DNA from: JBAZMA01 sp041649995
GTDB lineage: Bacteria; Omnitrophota; Gorgyraeia; Velamenicoccales; Velamenicoccaceae
NCBI GenBank assembly: GCA_041649995.1
Contig: JBAZMA010000008.1
Location: forward strand, 34,618 to 98,617
DNA: 64,000 nucleotides
Reading direction: 5' to 3'
This document shows positions 1 to 7,932 of the stretch, piece after piece; position 1 is the first letter of the stretch, and every line of letters starts with the position of its first letter. Under the pieces are notes generated by a model. That model was given only the letters and a program-made list of their open reading frames with translations. It did not search any database and was not told where the DNA came from. The position numbers and the translations under genes were made by a program.

Positions 1-339
1 AAAACAAGAGGTCAATACCCCGGGTTGTTTTTGGAGGGAGCTTATCTGCCTTTGAAGGCAGAGGGATCATTCGCAAGGCATGTGGTCGCTTTCAGCCGCA
101 GGTCAGGACAACGCTGGGCCGTGGCCGTGGCTCCCAGGTTCCTGACGGGTTTGGTCAGGGAAGGCAGGCAGCCGCTTGGCATGAAGGTCTGGAGGGATAC
201 GTTGATCCTGCTGCCCAAAGAAGCGCCGGTTCAGTGGAAAGACGTTATCACGGGAGTTAACATCGCAAGAGGCAGGGAAGGCCTTTTCCTGGGAAAAACG
301 CTGGGTCTTTTCTCCGCGGCCTTGCTGATCTCAAAGTGA
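1..339 (+). CDS. treY: Malto-oligosyltrehalose synthase, C-terminal fragment
   Basis: The frame is open from the first base of the window, so this is the 3' end of a longer gene; about 112 residues are visible. The segment with GAYLPL, then PRFLTGL, LGMKVWRDT and LPKEAPVQWKDVITG is typical of the extreme C-terminus of TreY (GH13 family). TreY converts the reducing-end glucose of a malto-oligosaccharide to a trehalosyl unit, which TreZ then releases. The neighbouring glycosyltransferase and debranching enzyme suggest a glycogen/trehalose locus. The call rests on recalled family patterns over a short fragment. Confidence 0.8.
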   Translation, partial: KTRGQYPGLFLEGAYLPLKAEGSFARHVVAFSRRSGQRWAVAVAPRFLTGLVREGRQPLGMKVWRDTLILLPKEAPVQWKDVITGVNIARGREGLFLGKTLGLFSAALLISK

Positions 340-346
340 AGCCTCG

Positions 347-378
347 AAAAAAACAAAAGGCCTGAATCCCTTTGTTGC
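347..378. terminator. Bidirectional terminator between convergent genes
   Basis: A run of A, then ACAAAAGGCC, a short loop (tgaat) and CCCTTTGT form an imperfect hairpin. Read on the minus strand it ends in a T-rich run. It sits between the stop of treY (+) and the stop of the small secreted protein gene (-), as a shared terminator would. Confidence 0.5.
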
Positions 379-391
379 CGGGAGAGGTGTT

Positions 392-685
392 TTAAAAAAT
401 GAAATCAATAACATTCGCGACAAGCCTGAACGGAAAGGCAAGGACTTCTCCGACGATGTGGAAAACAGGGCCTCCCAGCAGGCCGTCTCTTTCATCTTCT
501 TCAACGACCACTTCCTTTGTGACCGGTTCCTCTTCCTCTTCTTCAATATAGACATTCGTTGATGTTCCTTGAGGGGCCTGCGTTTCGTTGCGGATAACGA
601 CATCCTGCGCGAAGGCCACCAGAGAGCGATGGACGGGGATAAGTCCTGTCAAGAGCACGGCTATGGCAAAGATGATCTTTTTCAT
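392..685 (-). CDS. Small secreted acidic protein of unknown function
   Basis: About 97 residues. The start MKKIIFAIAVLLTGLIPV is a signal peptide, probably cleaved after AFA. A run of glutamates (residues about 46-65) follows, then a hydrophobic C-terminus that may be membrane-associated. The ATG at 685 is preferred over an upstream TTG because an AGGAG ribosome site lies 6-7 bases ahead. No family was recognised. It stands alone, convergent with treY and divergent from the nnrE gene. Confidence 0.6.
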   Translation of the reverse strand: MKKIIFAIAVLLTGLIPVHRSLVAFAQDVVIRNETQAPQGTSTNVYIEEEEEEPVTKEVVVEEDERDGLLGGPVFHIVGEVLAFPFRLVANVIDFIF

Positions 686-844
686 GGGCAACTCCTTTTT
701 TTAAACGCACACGTTTATTATGCCGTTTTTAGAGACGATTTTCCAATGACGGACTTCGTGCTTTGTTTGACGGATTTCTCCCTTCAATTGACGCCGCGAT
801 TTCTTTGCGATACAATTTTTATTGCTTGAACACAAAGGAGATGA

Positions 845-1525
845 ATGAAGAACCGCAGGCCGATGAAAACGGTGACGCCTTTTCAGATGATGCGCCTGGA
901 CAGGCAGGCTCAGCTTCGCTACGGCATCGCGCCCCTGATCCTTATGGAAAACGCCGGGCGTTGCGCGGCAGAGGAGGCTTCCCGGATGCTGGGCGGCGGC
1001 AGGGCTGGCCGGGTTGTCTGCGTTTGCGGGACAGGAAATAACGGCGGGGATGGTTTTGTTTGCGCCAGGCACCTGGTTAACAGGGGGATCAGGACGGATG
1101 TTTTTCTTCTTGGGAGCCCGGGGAAGTTAAAAGGCGACGCCAGGCTCAATTTCCTGATTTTGAAAAAGATGGGGTTGCGGATCCGCCTTCTTAAGGAAGG
1201 AGGGGATTTTTCCGCATTGCGGCGCGCCCTTAAAAAATCGCGCGTTGTCGTGGACGCGATTTTTGGCATCGGTTTTAAGGGCCGGCCGCGGGCCTGGCAT
1301 GAAAAAGCCATCCAGGAGACCAACGCCTGCCTGAAACCGGTGTTGTCTTTGGATGTGCCGTCAGGATTGGATCCTCTGACAGGCAGGGCCGAAGGCGCCT
1401 GTGTCAGGGCCCAAAGAACAATCACCTTCGGTTTTCCCAAAACAGGGCTTTTCCGCGGGCAGGGGCCTTTTTACAGCGGAAAAGTCCTCGTCGCGGATAT
1501 TTCGTTGCCCAGGACCCCTAGATAA
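845..1525 (+). CDS. nnrE: NAD(P)H-hydrate epimerase (YjeF N-terminal domain, stand-alone)
   Basis: 226 residues. It repairs damaged nicotinamide cofactors by interconverting the R and S forms of NAD(P)HX. Family signatures seen are ENAGR near residue 36, GTGNNGGDGFVCARHL near residues 62-77, DAIFGIGF near 137 and SLDVPSGLDP near 168. The C-terminal ADP-dependent dehydratase domain found in bifunctional Nnr is absent, so the partner activity must lie elsewhere. An AAGGAG site precedes the ATG at 845; a second in-frame ATG at 863 also fits the family's usual start. Confidence 0.88.
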   Translation: MKNRRPMKTVTPFQMMRLDRQAQLRYGIAPLILMENAGRCAAEEASRMLGGGRAGRVVCVCGTGNNGGDGFVCARHLVNRGIRTDVFLLGSPGKLKGDARLNFLILKKMGLRIRLLKEGGDFSALRRALKKSRVVVDAIFGIGFKGRPRAWHEKAIQETNACLKPVLSLDVPSGLDPLTGRAEGACVRAQRTITFGFPKTGLFRGQGPFYSGKVLVADISLPRTPR

Positions 1526-1578
1526 TTATTTTGAAAGAATTGGCGAGGGGTGTATAATGCTCTCAAAAGGAAGGAATC

Positions 1579-1938
1579 ATGAAGAAAAAAATATTAGTCA
1601 TTGATGATGATAAAGAGCTGACCCAGGAAGTCAAAGAGTTCCTGCAGTATGCCGGATACGCGGTCCATACCATCAATGATCCCCTGAAGGTCGAGGCTAT
1701 GGTCAAGAAGAATGCCTACGATATTGTTCTCCTTGACCTGAAAATGCCGCATCTGAGCGGGACCAGCCTGGTCAAAACGATCAAGGACAGGGTGCCTGAT
1801 TGCCGGATTTTTATCATCAGCGGCCGCCCTTTTGCCGAGAAGCTTATTGAAGAAGAAGGCTTGAATAACAGCGTGACCGGCGTGATCAGCAAGCCTTTTT
1901 ATCCGGAAAAGATTTTGGAACAGCTCGCCGCCCTTTAA
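1579..1938 (+). CDS. Single-domain response regulator (CheY-like receiver)
   Basis: 119 residues, a receiver domain with no output domain. The acidic pocket is DDD at residues 9-11, the phospho-acceptor is Asp53 (LLDLKMP), a Ser lies in IISGRP and the conserved Lys in SKPF near the end. A protein like this relays phosphate from a histidine kinase or acts by protein contact. No kinase is adjacent; the PAS kinases at 10 kb and 40 kb are possible partners, but nothing in the sequence links them. An AAGGAA ribosome site lies just upstream. Confidence 0.9.
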   Translation: MKKKILVIDDDKELTQEVKEFLQYAGYAVHTINDPLKVEAMVKKNAYDIVLLDLKMPHLSGTSLVKTIKDRVPDCRIFIISGRPFAEKLIEEEGLNNSVTGVISKPFYPEKILEQLAAL

Positions 1939-2076
1939 GCCGCACGCCTCTTCCTTCAGCGCCTCTTTTTATTTTTGAATGGAATCCCAGGTTTTAAGGC
2001 CTATGCCGAAACCCCTGCGCGATTAGTCACACGAAAAGTTGCGCGTAGTCCTCATCCTTTATTTCCACGAAAAGAG

Positions 2077-2086
2077 TCAATAAAAA
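2077..2086 (+). promoter_or_regulatory. TCAAYAAAA motif upstream of GT4 gene
   Basis: TCAATAAAAA, preceded by GAG, 101 bases upstream of the glycosyltransferase start. It is one of seven plus-strand copies in the window, each upstream of a plus-strand gene. Here a terminator-like hairpin follows directly, so it could instead be the A-tract of that terminator. Confidence 0.35.
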
Positions 2087-2091
2087 CCAGA

Positions 2092-2122
2092 GACAGGCCA
2101 TCGTAGCGGGCCTGTTTTTTTT
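2092..2122 (+). terminator. Intrinsic terminator
   Basis: ACAGGCC, loop atcgtagc, GGGCCTGT, then a run of eight T. It is the strongest rho-independent terminator seen in this part of the window. It lies between the response regulator and the GT4 gene; if a promoter lies at 2077 it could act as an attenuator. Confidence 0.75.
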
Positions 2123-2177
2123 CTATTCTGATGTTTGCCTTTTTTACAGGATCTCTTCATTAAAGGAAAAGGACGGC

Positions 2178-3278
2178 ATGCAGATCGCCCAGGTAGCCCC
2201 TCTTTTTGAAAGCGTTCCCCCGAAATTTTACGGAGGAACGGAACGCATTGTTTCTTATTTGACCGAAGAACTCGTGAAAATGGGTCACGAAGTCACGCTC
2301 TATGCCAGCGGAGATTCCGTGACCAGGGCGAGGCTGATTCCGGCCTGTCACAGGGCCCTTCGTCTTGACAAAAGCAGCGTGGATCCCATCGCCGACCATG
2401 TTTTTCTGGCGGAACAAGTCTTTCAGGCCGCCGGGCAGTTTGATATCATCCATTCCCATATCGATTACCTTCCTTATCCTCTGCTTCGCCGGATGAAACG
2501 GCCTCATTTGACCACTCTCCACGGCCGCCTGGACATCCCGAATCTGCAGAATATCTATAAAGAATTCAGCGAAATTCCCCTGGTTTCAATCTCCGATTTT
2601 CAAAGGACACCTATCGAACGGGCCAACTGGAGGGCCACGATTTATCACGGCCTGCCTTCGGATCTTTATGATTACAGGGAAGGGGAGGGCGGTTATCTTG
2701 CTTTTTTGGGCAGGATCAGCCCGGAGAAAAGGGTGGACGCGGCGATTGAAATCGCCAAGCGCACGGGGATAAAACTCAAGATAGCGGCCAAGGTGGATAA
2801 TGTGGACAGGCAGTATTTTGAACAGGCCGTCAAACCCCTTCTTAAGAATGACGGGGTTGAGTTTATCGGGGAGATCGGAGATGCCGAAAAAAACGAATTT
2901 TTGGGCAATGCCCTGGCCCTTCTTTTCCCGGTGGATTGGCCGGAGCCGTTCGGGCTTGTTATGATCGAGGCGATGGCCTGCGGCACGCCGATCATAGCGC
3001 GCAGGCAGGGTTCAGTGCCTGAGGTCGTCGAAGAAGGTGTTAACGGCTATATCATCAAAAATATCAGGGGCGCGGTCCAGGCCGTCCGTCACATCGGCAG
3101 GCTGAGCCGTAAGCGCTGCCGCCGGGCGTTTGACGAGAGGTTCACGTCGCGGATCATGGCTGAGAATTATCTGAAGGTTTACGAAGGCCTTATCGCGGCC
3201 TGCGCGGCAGGGGAAGGGAGGGTCCATGAGGATGAGGGATATTATCCGGGTCAAGGACGAGTATTACATAAGCGCTAA
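2178..3278 (+). CDS. Glycosyltransferase family 4 (GT-B fold)
   Basis: 366 residues. The N-terminal Rossmann half carries GGTERIVSYLTEEL near residue 20; the C-terminal half carries FLGRISPEKR near residue 174 and EPFGLVMIEAMACGTPII near 256-275, the nucleotide-sugar binding signature with the E-x7-E pattern. It transfers a sugar from an activated donor; the acceptor cannot be told. The next gene starts 53 bases inside its end in another frame, so the two are probably cotranscribed. A glycogen or trehalose role is suggested by the neighbouring debranching enzyme but not shown. Confidence 0.85.
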   Translation: MQIAQVAPLFESVPPKFYGGTERIVSYLTEELVKMGHEVTLYASGDSVTRARLIPACHRALRLDKSSVDPIADHVFLAEQVFQAAGQFDIIHSHIDYLPYPLLRRMKRPHLTTLHGRLDIPNLQNIYKEFSEIPLVSISDFQRTPIERANWRATIYHGLPSDLYDYREGEGGYLAFLGRISPEKRVDAAIEIAKRTGIKLKIAAKVDNVDRQYFEQAVKPLLKNDGVEFIGEIGDAEKNEFLGNALALLFPVDWPEPFGLVMIEAMACGTPIIARRQGSVPEVVEEGVNGYIIKNIRGAVQAVRHIGRLSRKRCRRAFDERFTSRIMAENYLKVYEGLIAACAAGEGRVHEDEGYYPGQGRVLHKR

Positions 3279-5397
3279 TTTTTCCTTCATGGAGGAACAG
3301 GTCCGCGTTCTGAAGTCCGGAGAGATGTTCGCTGTTTTTAATCAGGACGGGCACATCCGGCCCTTCGGCTTCGAAAGCCAGGGCCTTTATTATGAGGGGA
3401 CCAGATTCCTGTCGCGGCTGGTGTTTCATATCGCCGGCAGGCATCCGCTCTTGCTCAGCTCTTCCATCAAGGAAGAAAACGAGTTGATGGTCGTTGATTT
3501 CACAAACGCCGATTTTTCCGGGGAAAATCACGAGTTCAACCCGAAGGGAAAAATCCATCTCCTGCGTTCCTGCTTTTTGAAGGAACCGTCCTATTATGAG
3601 CGCATCTGCGTCTCCAATTATGGCTTGTCCGTTTTGTCGATGATGTTCGGTCTGGAATTCGACGCGGATTACAGGGATATTTTTGAAGCGCGCGGGCTTA
3701 CCCGCAAGCGCAGGGGCAGGATGCTTGATGCGGAATTCGGAAAAAATTGCGTCGTGCTGGGATATCAGGGGCTGGATGAAAAGTTCCGAAAGACGGTGAT
3801 TTCATTTTTCCCTGTCCCTGTTTGCGTGAAAAAGAACAGGGCTGATTTTTTGGTCCGCCTGGAACCCAACGAGCACAAGGATCTCTATATCCGCGTCGAC
3901 TGCGCCAGGAGGACAAAATCCAGGGGGGTCTGCGATTTTAACGAAGCCCATGAAGAGCTCAGGCGTTCCTACAGGCGCATGCGCCGGGACCTTTGCCGCG
4001 TGGAGACCTCCAATGAGCAGTTCAATTGCTGGCTGGAGCGTTCCGCGGACGATATTTTCATGATGCTGACCCAAGCGGGCGGCCATCTTTATCCCTACGC
4101 CGGGATACCGTGGTTCAGCACCGTCTTCGGAAGGGACGGGGTGATCACGGCGCTGGAGACCTTATGGAATTATCCGCACATCGCGCGCGAAGTCTTGTTG
4201 TATCTGTCGCAACACCAGGCCAAAGAGTTCAACGCGGCCAGGGACGCGGAGCCGGGGAAGATCCTGCATGAGGTCCGCAAAGGAGAAATGGCTGATCTCG
4301 GCGAAATCCCTTTCGGCCGATATTACGGAAGCGTGGATTCCACCCCTTTGTTTCTGGTTCTCGCGGGGCGTTATTATCAGCGGTCAGGAGATGCCGATCT
4401 CATCAGAGGAATCTGGCCTTCTTTGCTGGCCGCTCTGAACTGGATCAATGAATACGGCGATTCGGATGGCGACGGGTTTGTGGAATACGACAGAAAGGCC
4501 ATCGGCGGTTTAAGCCAGCAGGGCTGGAAGGATTCAGGGGATTCGGTCTTCCATAAGGATGGCAGCCTCGCGGAGCCTCCGATCGCCCTCTGTGAAGTCC
4601 AGGGATATGTGTATGAGGCAAAAAACCAGATGGCCAATATGGCGCGGATTTTAGGCGACTCCGAATTGAGCAATTCGCTTTTGAGGGAGGCCGCTAAGCT
4701 CAAAAAAGATTTTCAGGAGAAGTTCTGGTGCCGGGATATGAATTATCCGGCCCTGGCCCTTGACGGAAAAAAGAACCCCTGCCGCGTATTTACCTCCAAT
4801 GCCGGACAGTGCCTGTTTTCAGGCATTGTGCACAAAAACCAGGCGGCCCGAATCCGGGATCGGCTTATGGAAGAAAGGTTTTTTTCCGGATGGGGCGTCA
4901 GAACGCTTGCGGAGGGCGAGATGAGGTTTAATCCCATGTCCTATCACAACGGCTCTATCTGGCCTCACGATAATTCTTTGATCGCTTTCGGGTTGGACCG
5001 ATTCGGATACAAAAACGCCGTTTTGAATATTACCCGGGGACTCTTTGAGGCCAGTATGTCCATGGATCTTCACAGGCTGCCGGAGTTATTCTGCGGATTT
5101 TCCCGCAGACGAAACCAGGGCCCCACACTTTATCCTGTGGCTTGTAATCCCCAGGCCTGGTCTTCCGCGGCGGTCTTTATGCTCCTTCAGTCGTGCCTCG
5201 GCCTGCGTATCGATGCTCATGAGAACAAGGTTTATTTTTGTTATCCGGCACTGCCTGGCGACCTGGAAGAAATACGGATCACGAACCTTCGGGTGGGTTC
5301 TTCAAGCCTGGATATTCAATTGGAATATCATCCGAAAGATGTGGGGATCAAGATTATCCGGCGCGTGGGGAGCGTTAAGGTCGTTACCGTGAAATAG
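3226..5397 (+). CDS. Glycogen debranching enzyme / amylo-alpha-1,6-glucosidase family
   Basis: 723 residues. An N-terminal beta-rich domain of the GDE_N_bis type (about residues 20-220) precedes an (alpha/alpha)6 glycosidase domain. Landmarks are YPYAGIPWFSTVFGRDGVIT (residues 287-306) and MSYHNGSIWPHDNSLIA near residue 571, matching bacterial amylo-alpha-1,6-glucosidases. It would remove alpha-1,6 branches or related glucosides. The ATG at 3226 follows a GGGAGG site and overlaps the preceding gene by 53 bases; a later start cannot be excluded. Confidence 0.85.
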   Translation: MRMRDIIRVKDEYYISANFSFMEEQVRVLKSGEMFAVFNQDGHIRPFGFESQGLYYEGTRFLSRLVFHIAGRHPLLLSSSIKEENELMVVDFTNADFSGENHEFNPKGKIHLLRSCFLKEPSYYERICVSNYGLSVLSMMFGLEFDADYRDIFEARGLTRKRRGRMLDAEFGKNCVVLGYQGLDEKFRKTVISFFPVPVCVKKNRADFLVRLEPNEHKDLYIRVDCARRTKSRGVCDFNEAHEELRRSYRRMRRDLCRVETSNEQFNCWLERSADDIFMMLTQAGGHLYPYAGIPWFSTVFGRDGVITALETLWNYPHIAREVLLYLSQHQAKEFNAARDAEPGKILHEVRKGEMADLGEIPFGRYYGSVDSTPLFLVLAGRYYQRSGDADLIRGIWPSLLAALNWINEYGDSDGDGFVEYDRKAIGGLSQQGWKDSGDSVFHKDGSLAEPPIALCEVQGYVYEAKNQMANMARILGDSELSNSLLREAAKLKKDFQEKFWCRDMNYPALALDGKKNPCRVFTSNAGQCLFSGIVHKNQAARIRDRLMEERFFSGWGVRTLAEGEMRFNPMSYHNGSIWPHDNSLIAFGLDRFGYKNAVLNITRGLFEASMSMDLHRLPELFCGFSRRRNQGPTLYPVACNPQAWSSAAVFMLLQSCLGLRIDAHENKVYFCYPALPGDLEEIRITNLRVGSSSLDIQLEYHPKDVGIKIIRRVGSVKVVTVK

Positions 5398-5412
5398 CCT
5401 GCGGGAAAGGAA

Positions 5413-5430
5413 TCAACAAAAAGAGGAATT
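5413..5430 (+). promoter_or_regulatory. TCAAYAAAA motif with small hairpin upstream of DUF3185 gene
   Basis: TCAACAAAAA merges into the palindrome AAGAGG..aattt..CCTCTT. It lies 126 bases upstream of the small protein at 5539 and just after the debranching enzyme gene. It could be a promoter element or a terminator read on either strand. Confidence 0.35.
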
Positions 5431-5538
5431 TCCCTCTTGTGGGGCATGAAACGGCTGATAAAGTAGCGGCATAAGGCAAAGGCCGTAACAATGCCTTTAA
5501 AAAAGAGGTATTGAGCAAAAAAGACAGGTGGAGGAGTC

Positions 5539-5739
5539 ATGAACAGCAAGGGGAGCGGCGCCATTCTTTTGGTAGCCGGGCTTATTATTTCAGGCCTGGG
5601 GATTTCATTTTTGGATTCTTTCGCGTCAAGGATTTCAGAGGCCCTTCAGGGGGCGTCGGCCGAGAAGGCATTATGGATGCTTATGGCCGGCGTTGTCGCC
5701 ACGATGGCAGGCACTATTCTTGTTTCAAAAGAAGGATAG
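5539..5739 (+). CDS. Small membrane protein, DUF3185-like
   Basis: 66 residues with two hydrophobic segments (about 8-25 and 45-62) separated by DSFASRISEALQGASAEKALW. That spacer (SF-S-R-GxxxxKAxW) resembles DUF3185 proteins, which are short two-helix membrane proteins of unknown function. The ATG follows GGAGG. It begins a run of six tiny proteins. A role in envelope stress is an inference from its neighbours. Confidence 0.65.
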   Translation: MNSKGSGAILLVAGLIISGLGISFLDSFASRISEALQGASAEKALWMLMAGVVATMAGTILVSKEG

Positions 5740-5756
5740 CCGAGAAAACAGGCCAC

Positions 5757-5930
5757 GGGCGATGACCGTGAGGACGTTGGACGTGGGGACGTACCGATGG
5801 ACGAAAGCACGAGGGACGATGACCGTGAGGACGTTGGACGTGAGGACGTGGGGACGTACGAAAGACGAAAACACGAAAGCACGAAGGACGAAAAACAATT
5901 AAAAATTAAGAATTAAGAATGAAGAATGAT
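5757..5930 (+). repeat. Composite low-complexity repeat, copy 1
   Basis: Built from short degenerate units: ggacgt/tggacgt blocks, then acgaaa/cacgaa blocks, then an A-rich attaagaatgaag block. Most of it recurs in reverse orientation at about 29.4-29.7 kb. No coding potential. It fills most of the 323-base gap between the DUF3185 gene and the next small protein. Confidence 0.8.
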
Positions 5931-5979
5931 TTAGGTGCCCAGGTGTTAGGGGTTGCTAGAAATTGGCAGCCGAAGCAGG

Positions 5980-5989
5980 TCAATAAAAA
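5980..5989 (+). promoter_or_regulatory. TCAAYAAAA motif upstream of small membrane protein
   Basis: TCAATAAAAA 83 bases upstream of the gene at 6063, directly after the composite repeat. Same motif as at 2077, 5413, 7860, 19782, 35674 and 39088. Confidence 0.35.
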
Positions 5990-6062
5990 AGAGAAAAGCC
6001 CACTATCCGTCCATAAGCCAGGCGCCTTACAATATCTTACACCGGGGAAGGCGTGATTTTTT

Positions 6063-6335
6063 ATGAAGACACGAAGAGATATCGACGAAGAGATCGCGCT
6101 GCTTCGGCGCATCCGGGATGAATACGGCCATTTGATCAAGCTGCGCTTTGCCGAATCCCTCCTGAAAATGATCATTCCATTGAAAAAAAAGGCGGCCGGG
6201 GCAGGCAAAGAAGAGCAGGCCGACGGCGCCGACTTGTGGAAAATAAAGGCCGCCGTTAGCGCCGCCGGAATCCTTTTGGCAATGGTCTTGTTCAAAAGAG
6301 CGATGGGAAGACCCGCCAATAAAGCCGGGGAATAA
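6063..6335 (+). CDS. Small protein with one membrane helix, unknown family
   Basis: 90 residues. A charged N-terminal part (residues 1-60, with a predicted helix rich in Arg, Glu and Lys) precedes a single hydrophobic segment (about 63-80) and a short basic tail. No family was recognised. It belongs to the run of small envelope-associated genes between 5.5 and 7.8 kb, and probably shares transcription with the holin-like gene that follows after 47 bases. Confidence 0.6.
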   Translation: MKTRRDIDEEIALLRRIRDEYGHLIKLRFAESLLKMIIPLKKKAAGAGKEEQADGADLWKIKAAVSAAGILLAMVLFKRAMGRPANKAGE

Positions 6336-6382
6336 ACTCTCGCGTTGTCGGGATATTTATAATTAGAGGCAAGAGGATTATT

Positions 6383-6751
6383 ATGGGGATCATGGAGTGG
6401 TTCGCGACCATTACAGAAGGCAACGCGGCTTCAAAATGGCCGCTCGGCAAATATCTTCAAACAGAATTTGCCCTGGTCTATCTGGCCCTGCTTAAGCTCG
6501 CGCACAGGATCATTCTTTACCTGGTCTGTATCGCGGTTTCCCTGTTTGTCGTTTCGATGGGCGCTTCTTTTCTCCTGATGTATCTGGCCAGGAACGCCGC
6601 GAATCTGACAATCGCGGCCTGGGTGATCGCGGTTATTTTTGTTGTTGTTCCCATTATCGCTCTCTTTATCCTTCTCTCACACAAGGTCCTGATCCGGGTA
6701 TTTGGGGCGGAAAAGTTGGTGGAAAGCGTCAAGAAAACAAGCTGTCGATGA
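6383..6751 (+). CDS. Phage-holin-superfamily-III-like (YqjE-type) membrane protein
   Basis: 122 residues with two strong membrane segments (about 43-70 and 76-102) and charged ends. Size, topology and position beside a DUF883 (YqjD/ElaB-like) gene match the YqjE/DUF1469 arrangement known in proteobacteria. Despite the family name no phage genes are nearby. Function is unknown; YqjD-type proteins bind ribosomes at the membrane in stationary phase, so a stress role is plausible. Confidence 0.55.
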   Translation: MGIMEWFATITEGNAASKWPLGKYLQTEFALVYLALLKLAHRIILYLVCIAVSLFVVSMGASFLLMYLARNAANLTIAAWVIAVIFVVVPIIALFILLSHKVLIRVFGAEKLVESVKKTSCR

Positions 6752-6782
6752 AAAATAAAACGGCCTCAAGGGAGGTGTTGAC

Positions 6783-7241
6783 ATGCCAGACAACACATAC
6801 GAAAATCGCATCCAACAAACCACGCCGGAATCCTACACGGATGAAATCCGGAAAAAAACGGAGCAATCCATCGAATATTACGCCCATCACCCCGAGTTGA
6901 TCGAGTGCAGGCTTAAGGAACTGGGGCAGGAATGGGATATCGAAAGGGTCCTGGAGACAAACGCCGCTTCCATTGTTTTGGCCGGGACGGCCTTCAGCAT
7001 TTTGACGAACAGGAAATGGCTCCTTCTGCCTTTGGCGGTAGGAGGATTTCTCCTGCAGCATACGCTTCAGGGCTGGTGTCCTCCTTTGCCTGTTTTCCGC
7101 CGTATCGGCATACGGACCAAAGAGGAGATCATGAAAGAGAAGATCGCTCTTCTGGCGATCAAAGGACATTTTGACAAGATTGGACAGACCCAGCAGGGTT
7201 CTCAGGAACGCCTGCGGGAGGCCCTTCTGACCTTAAAATAG
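6783..7241 (+). CDS. DUF2892 / YgaP-like transmembrane domain protein
   Basis: 152 residues. A soluble N-terminal half contains WDIERVLETNAASIVLAGT, then two membrane segments (about 62-76 and 80-95), then LQGWCPPLPVFRRIGIRT. The pattern N-helix-helix-x-CP-x-G-x-RT is the DUF2892 signature seen in the membrane part of YgaP rhodanese. There is no rhodanese domain here. A GGGAGG site precedes the ATG. Function unknown. Confidence 0.7.
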   Translation: MPDNTYENRIQQTTPESYTDEIRKKTEQSIEYYAHHPELIECRLKELGQEWDIERVLETNAASIVLAGTAFSILTNRKWLLLPLAVGGFLLQHTLQGWCPPLPVFRRIGIRTKEEIMKEKIALLAIKGHFDKIGQTQQGSQERLREALLTLK

Positions 7242-7277
7242 ATTTTCAACAGGAAGACCCACAACAAGGAGAGAGAC

Positions 7278-7580
7278 ATGGATACGCAAATCCGGCAGCA
7301 GATCACAGATGCCCTGGAAACTTTGAACAGCGCCGCGCAGGAGAATAAGGAAGAGATCAAGCAGATCGTCCGGGAAAAATTCGGCCAGGTCAAGGACATT
7401 CTGGGCGCGCAAAAAGGCATGCTCCAGGAAAAAGTGGCCGAAGGCCGCGAGGTGGTGACCGAACAGCTGACGCGTATCGATTCGTCCGTTCGCAGCAACC
7501 CCTGGCCTTTTCTAGCGACAGCGGCCGCCAGTTCCTTTGTTTTAGGCGTCTTATTCACAAATAATAAAAAGAAGTCTTAG
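7278..7580 (+). CDS. DUF883 (ElaB/YqjD/YgaM-like) membrane-anchored protein
   Basis: 100 residues: a long amphipathic coiled-coil helix (about 1-72) and a C-terminal membrane anchor beginning VRSNPWPFLATAAASSFVLG. The SNPW motif followed by a small-residue helix is the DUF883 hallmark. Family members are stationary-phase inner-membrane proteins that can bind ribosomes. A GGAGAG site precedes the ATG. It sits with the holin-like and DUF2892 genes. Confidence 0.75.
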   Translation: MDTQIRQQITDALETLNSAAQENKEEIKQIVREKFGQVKDILGAQKGMLQEKVAEGREVVTEQLTRIDSSVRSNPWPFLATAAASSFVLGVLFTNNKKKS

Positions 7581-7607
7581 GGTTGTTTTTGCCTTGAAAG
7601 AAAAGCC

Positions 7608-7775
7608 ATGTTTGTCTGGTCGTTTTTGCTTCTGTTCATTGCCGTGATCGCGGGCCTTTTCAGTTTCGCGGGGTTGGTCCCCGCGAGCGCTTTTTTCGCA
7701 AAAGCGCTGTTTTTCATCTTTTTGATCATTTTCGTGGTCGTGGTCATGGGGCGGGCATTCCGCTCAAAGGCCTAA
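7608..7775 (+). CDS. DUF1328 small membrane protein (YtjA-like)
   Basis: 55 residues, almost wholly two membrane helices. The middle reads AGLFSFAGLVPASAFFAKAL and then FFIFLIIFV, the DUF1328 pattern of G-[FI]-x-G-[IL]-x-A-A-x-x-AK-x-LF. The family is widespread, unstudied and often stress-induced. A paralogue lies at 39206. The ribosome site is a weak GAAAG before the ATG. Confidence 0.75.
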   Translation: MFVWSFLLLFIAVIAGLFSFAGLVPASAFFAKALFFIFLIIFVVVVMGRAFRSKA

Positions 7776-7794
7776 AAAAGGGTGCGCGAGGAAT

Positions 7795-7840
7795 AAAAAG
7801 ACCCTTCTCCGCTAACAAAAGAGGGGAAGGGAGTCTTTTT
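7795..7840 (+). terminator. Terminator after the small-protein cluster
   Basis: AAAAAGACCCTTCTCC, a loop of about 12 bases, then GGGGAAGGGAGTCTTTTT. A long stem with an A-tract on one side and a T-tract on the other, so it may work in both directions. It ends the 5.5-7.8 kb transcription unit before kaiC. Confidence 0.85.
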
Positions 7841-7859
7841 GACTAAAAAGCGAAATGAG

Positions 7860-7869
7860 TCAATAAAAA
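7860..7869 (+). promoter_or_regulatory. TCAAYAAAA motif upstream of kaiC
   Basis: GAG followed by TCAATAAAAA, 73 bases upstream of the kaiC ATG and just after the terminator at 7795-7840. The terminator upstream makes a promoter role here more credible than at other copies. Confidence 0.4.
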
Positions 7870-7932
7870 GAGGAAAGCCGTCAATGACAGCCGCAGAACT
7901 GGCGTTAAACTGTTGGAAAAGCGACCTTGTCT

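Noticed and set aside
6383..6751. Prophage holin
   Set aside because: Holin-superfamily resemblance only; no lysin, capsid or integrase genes nearby; the YqjE-like setting fits better.
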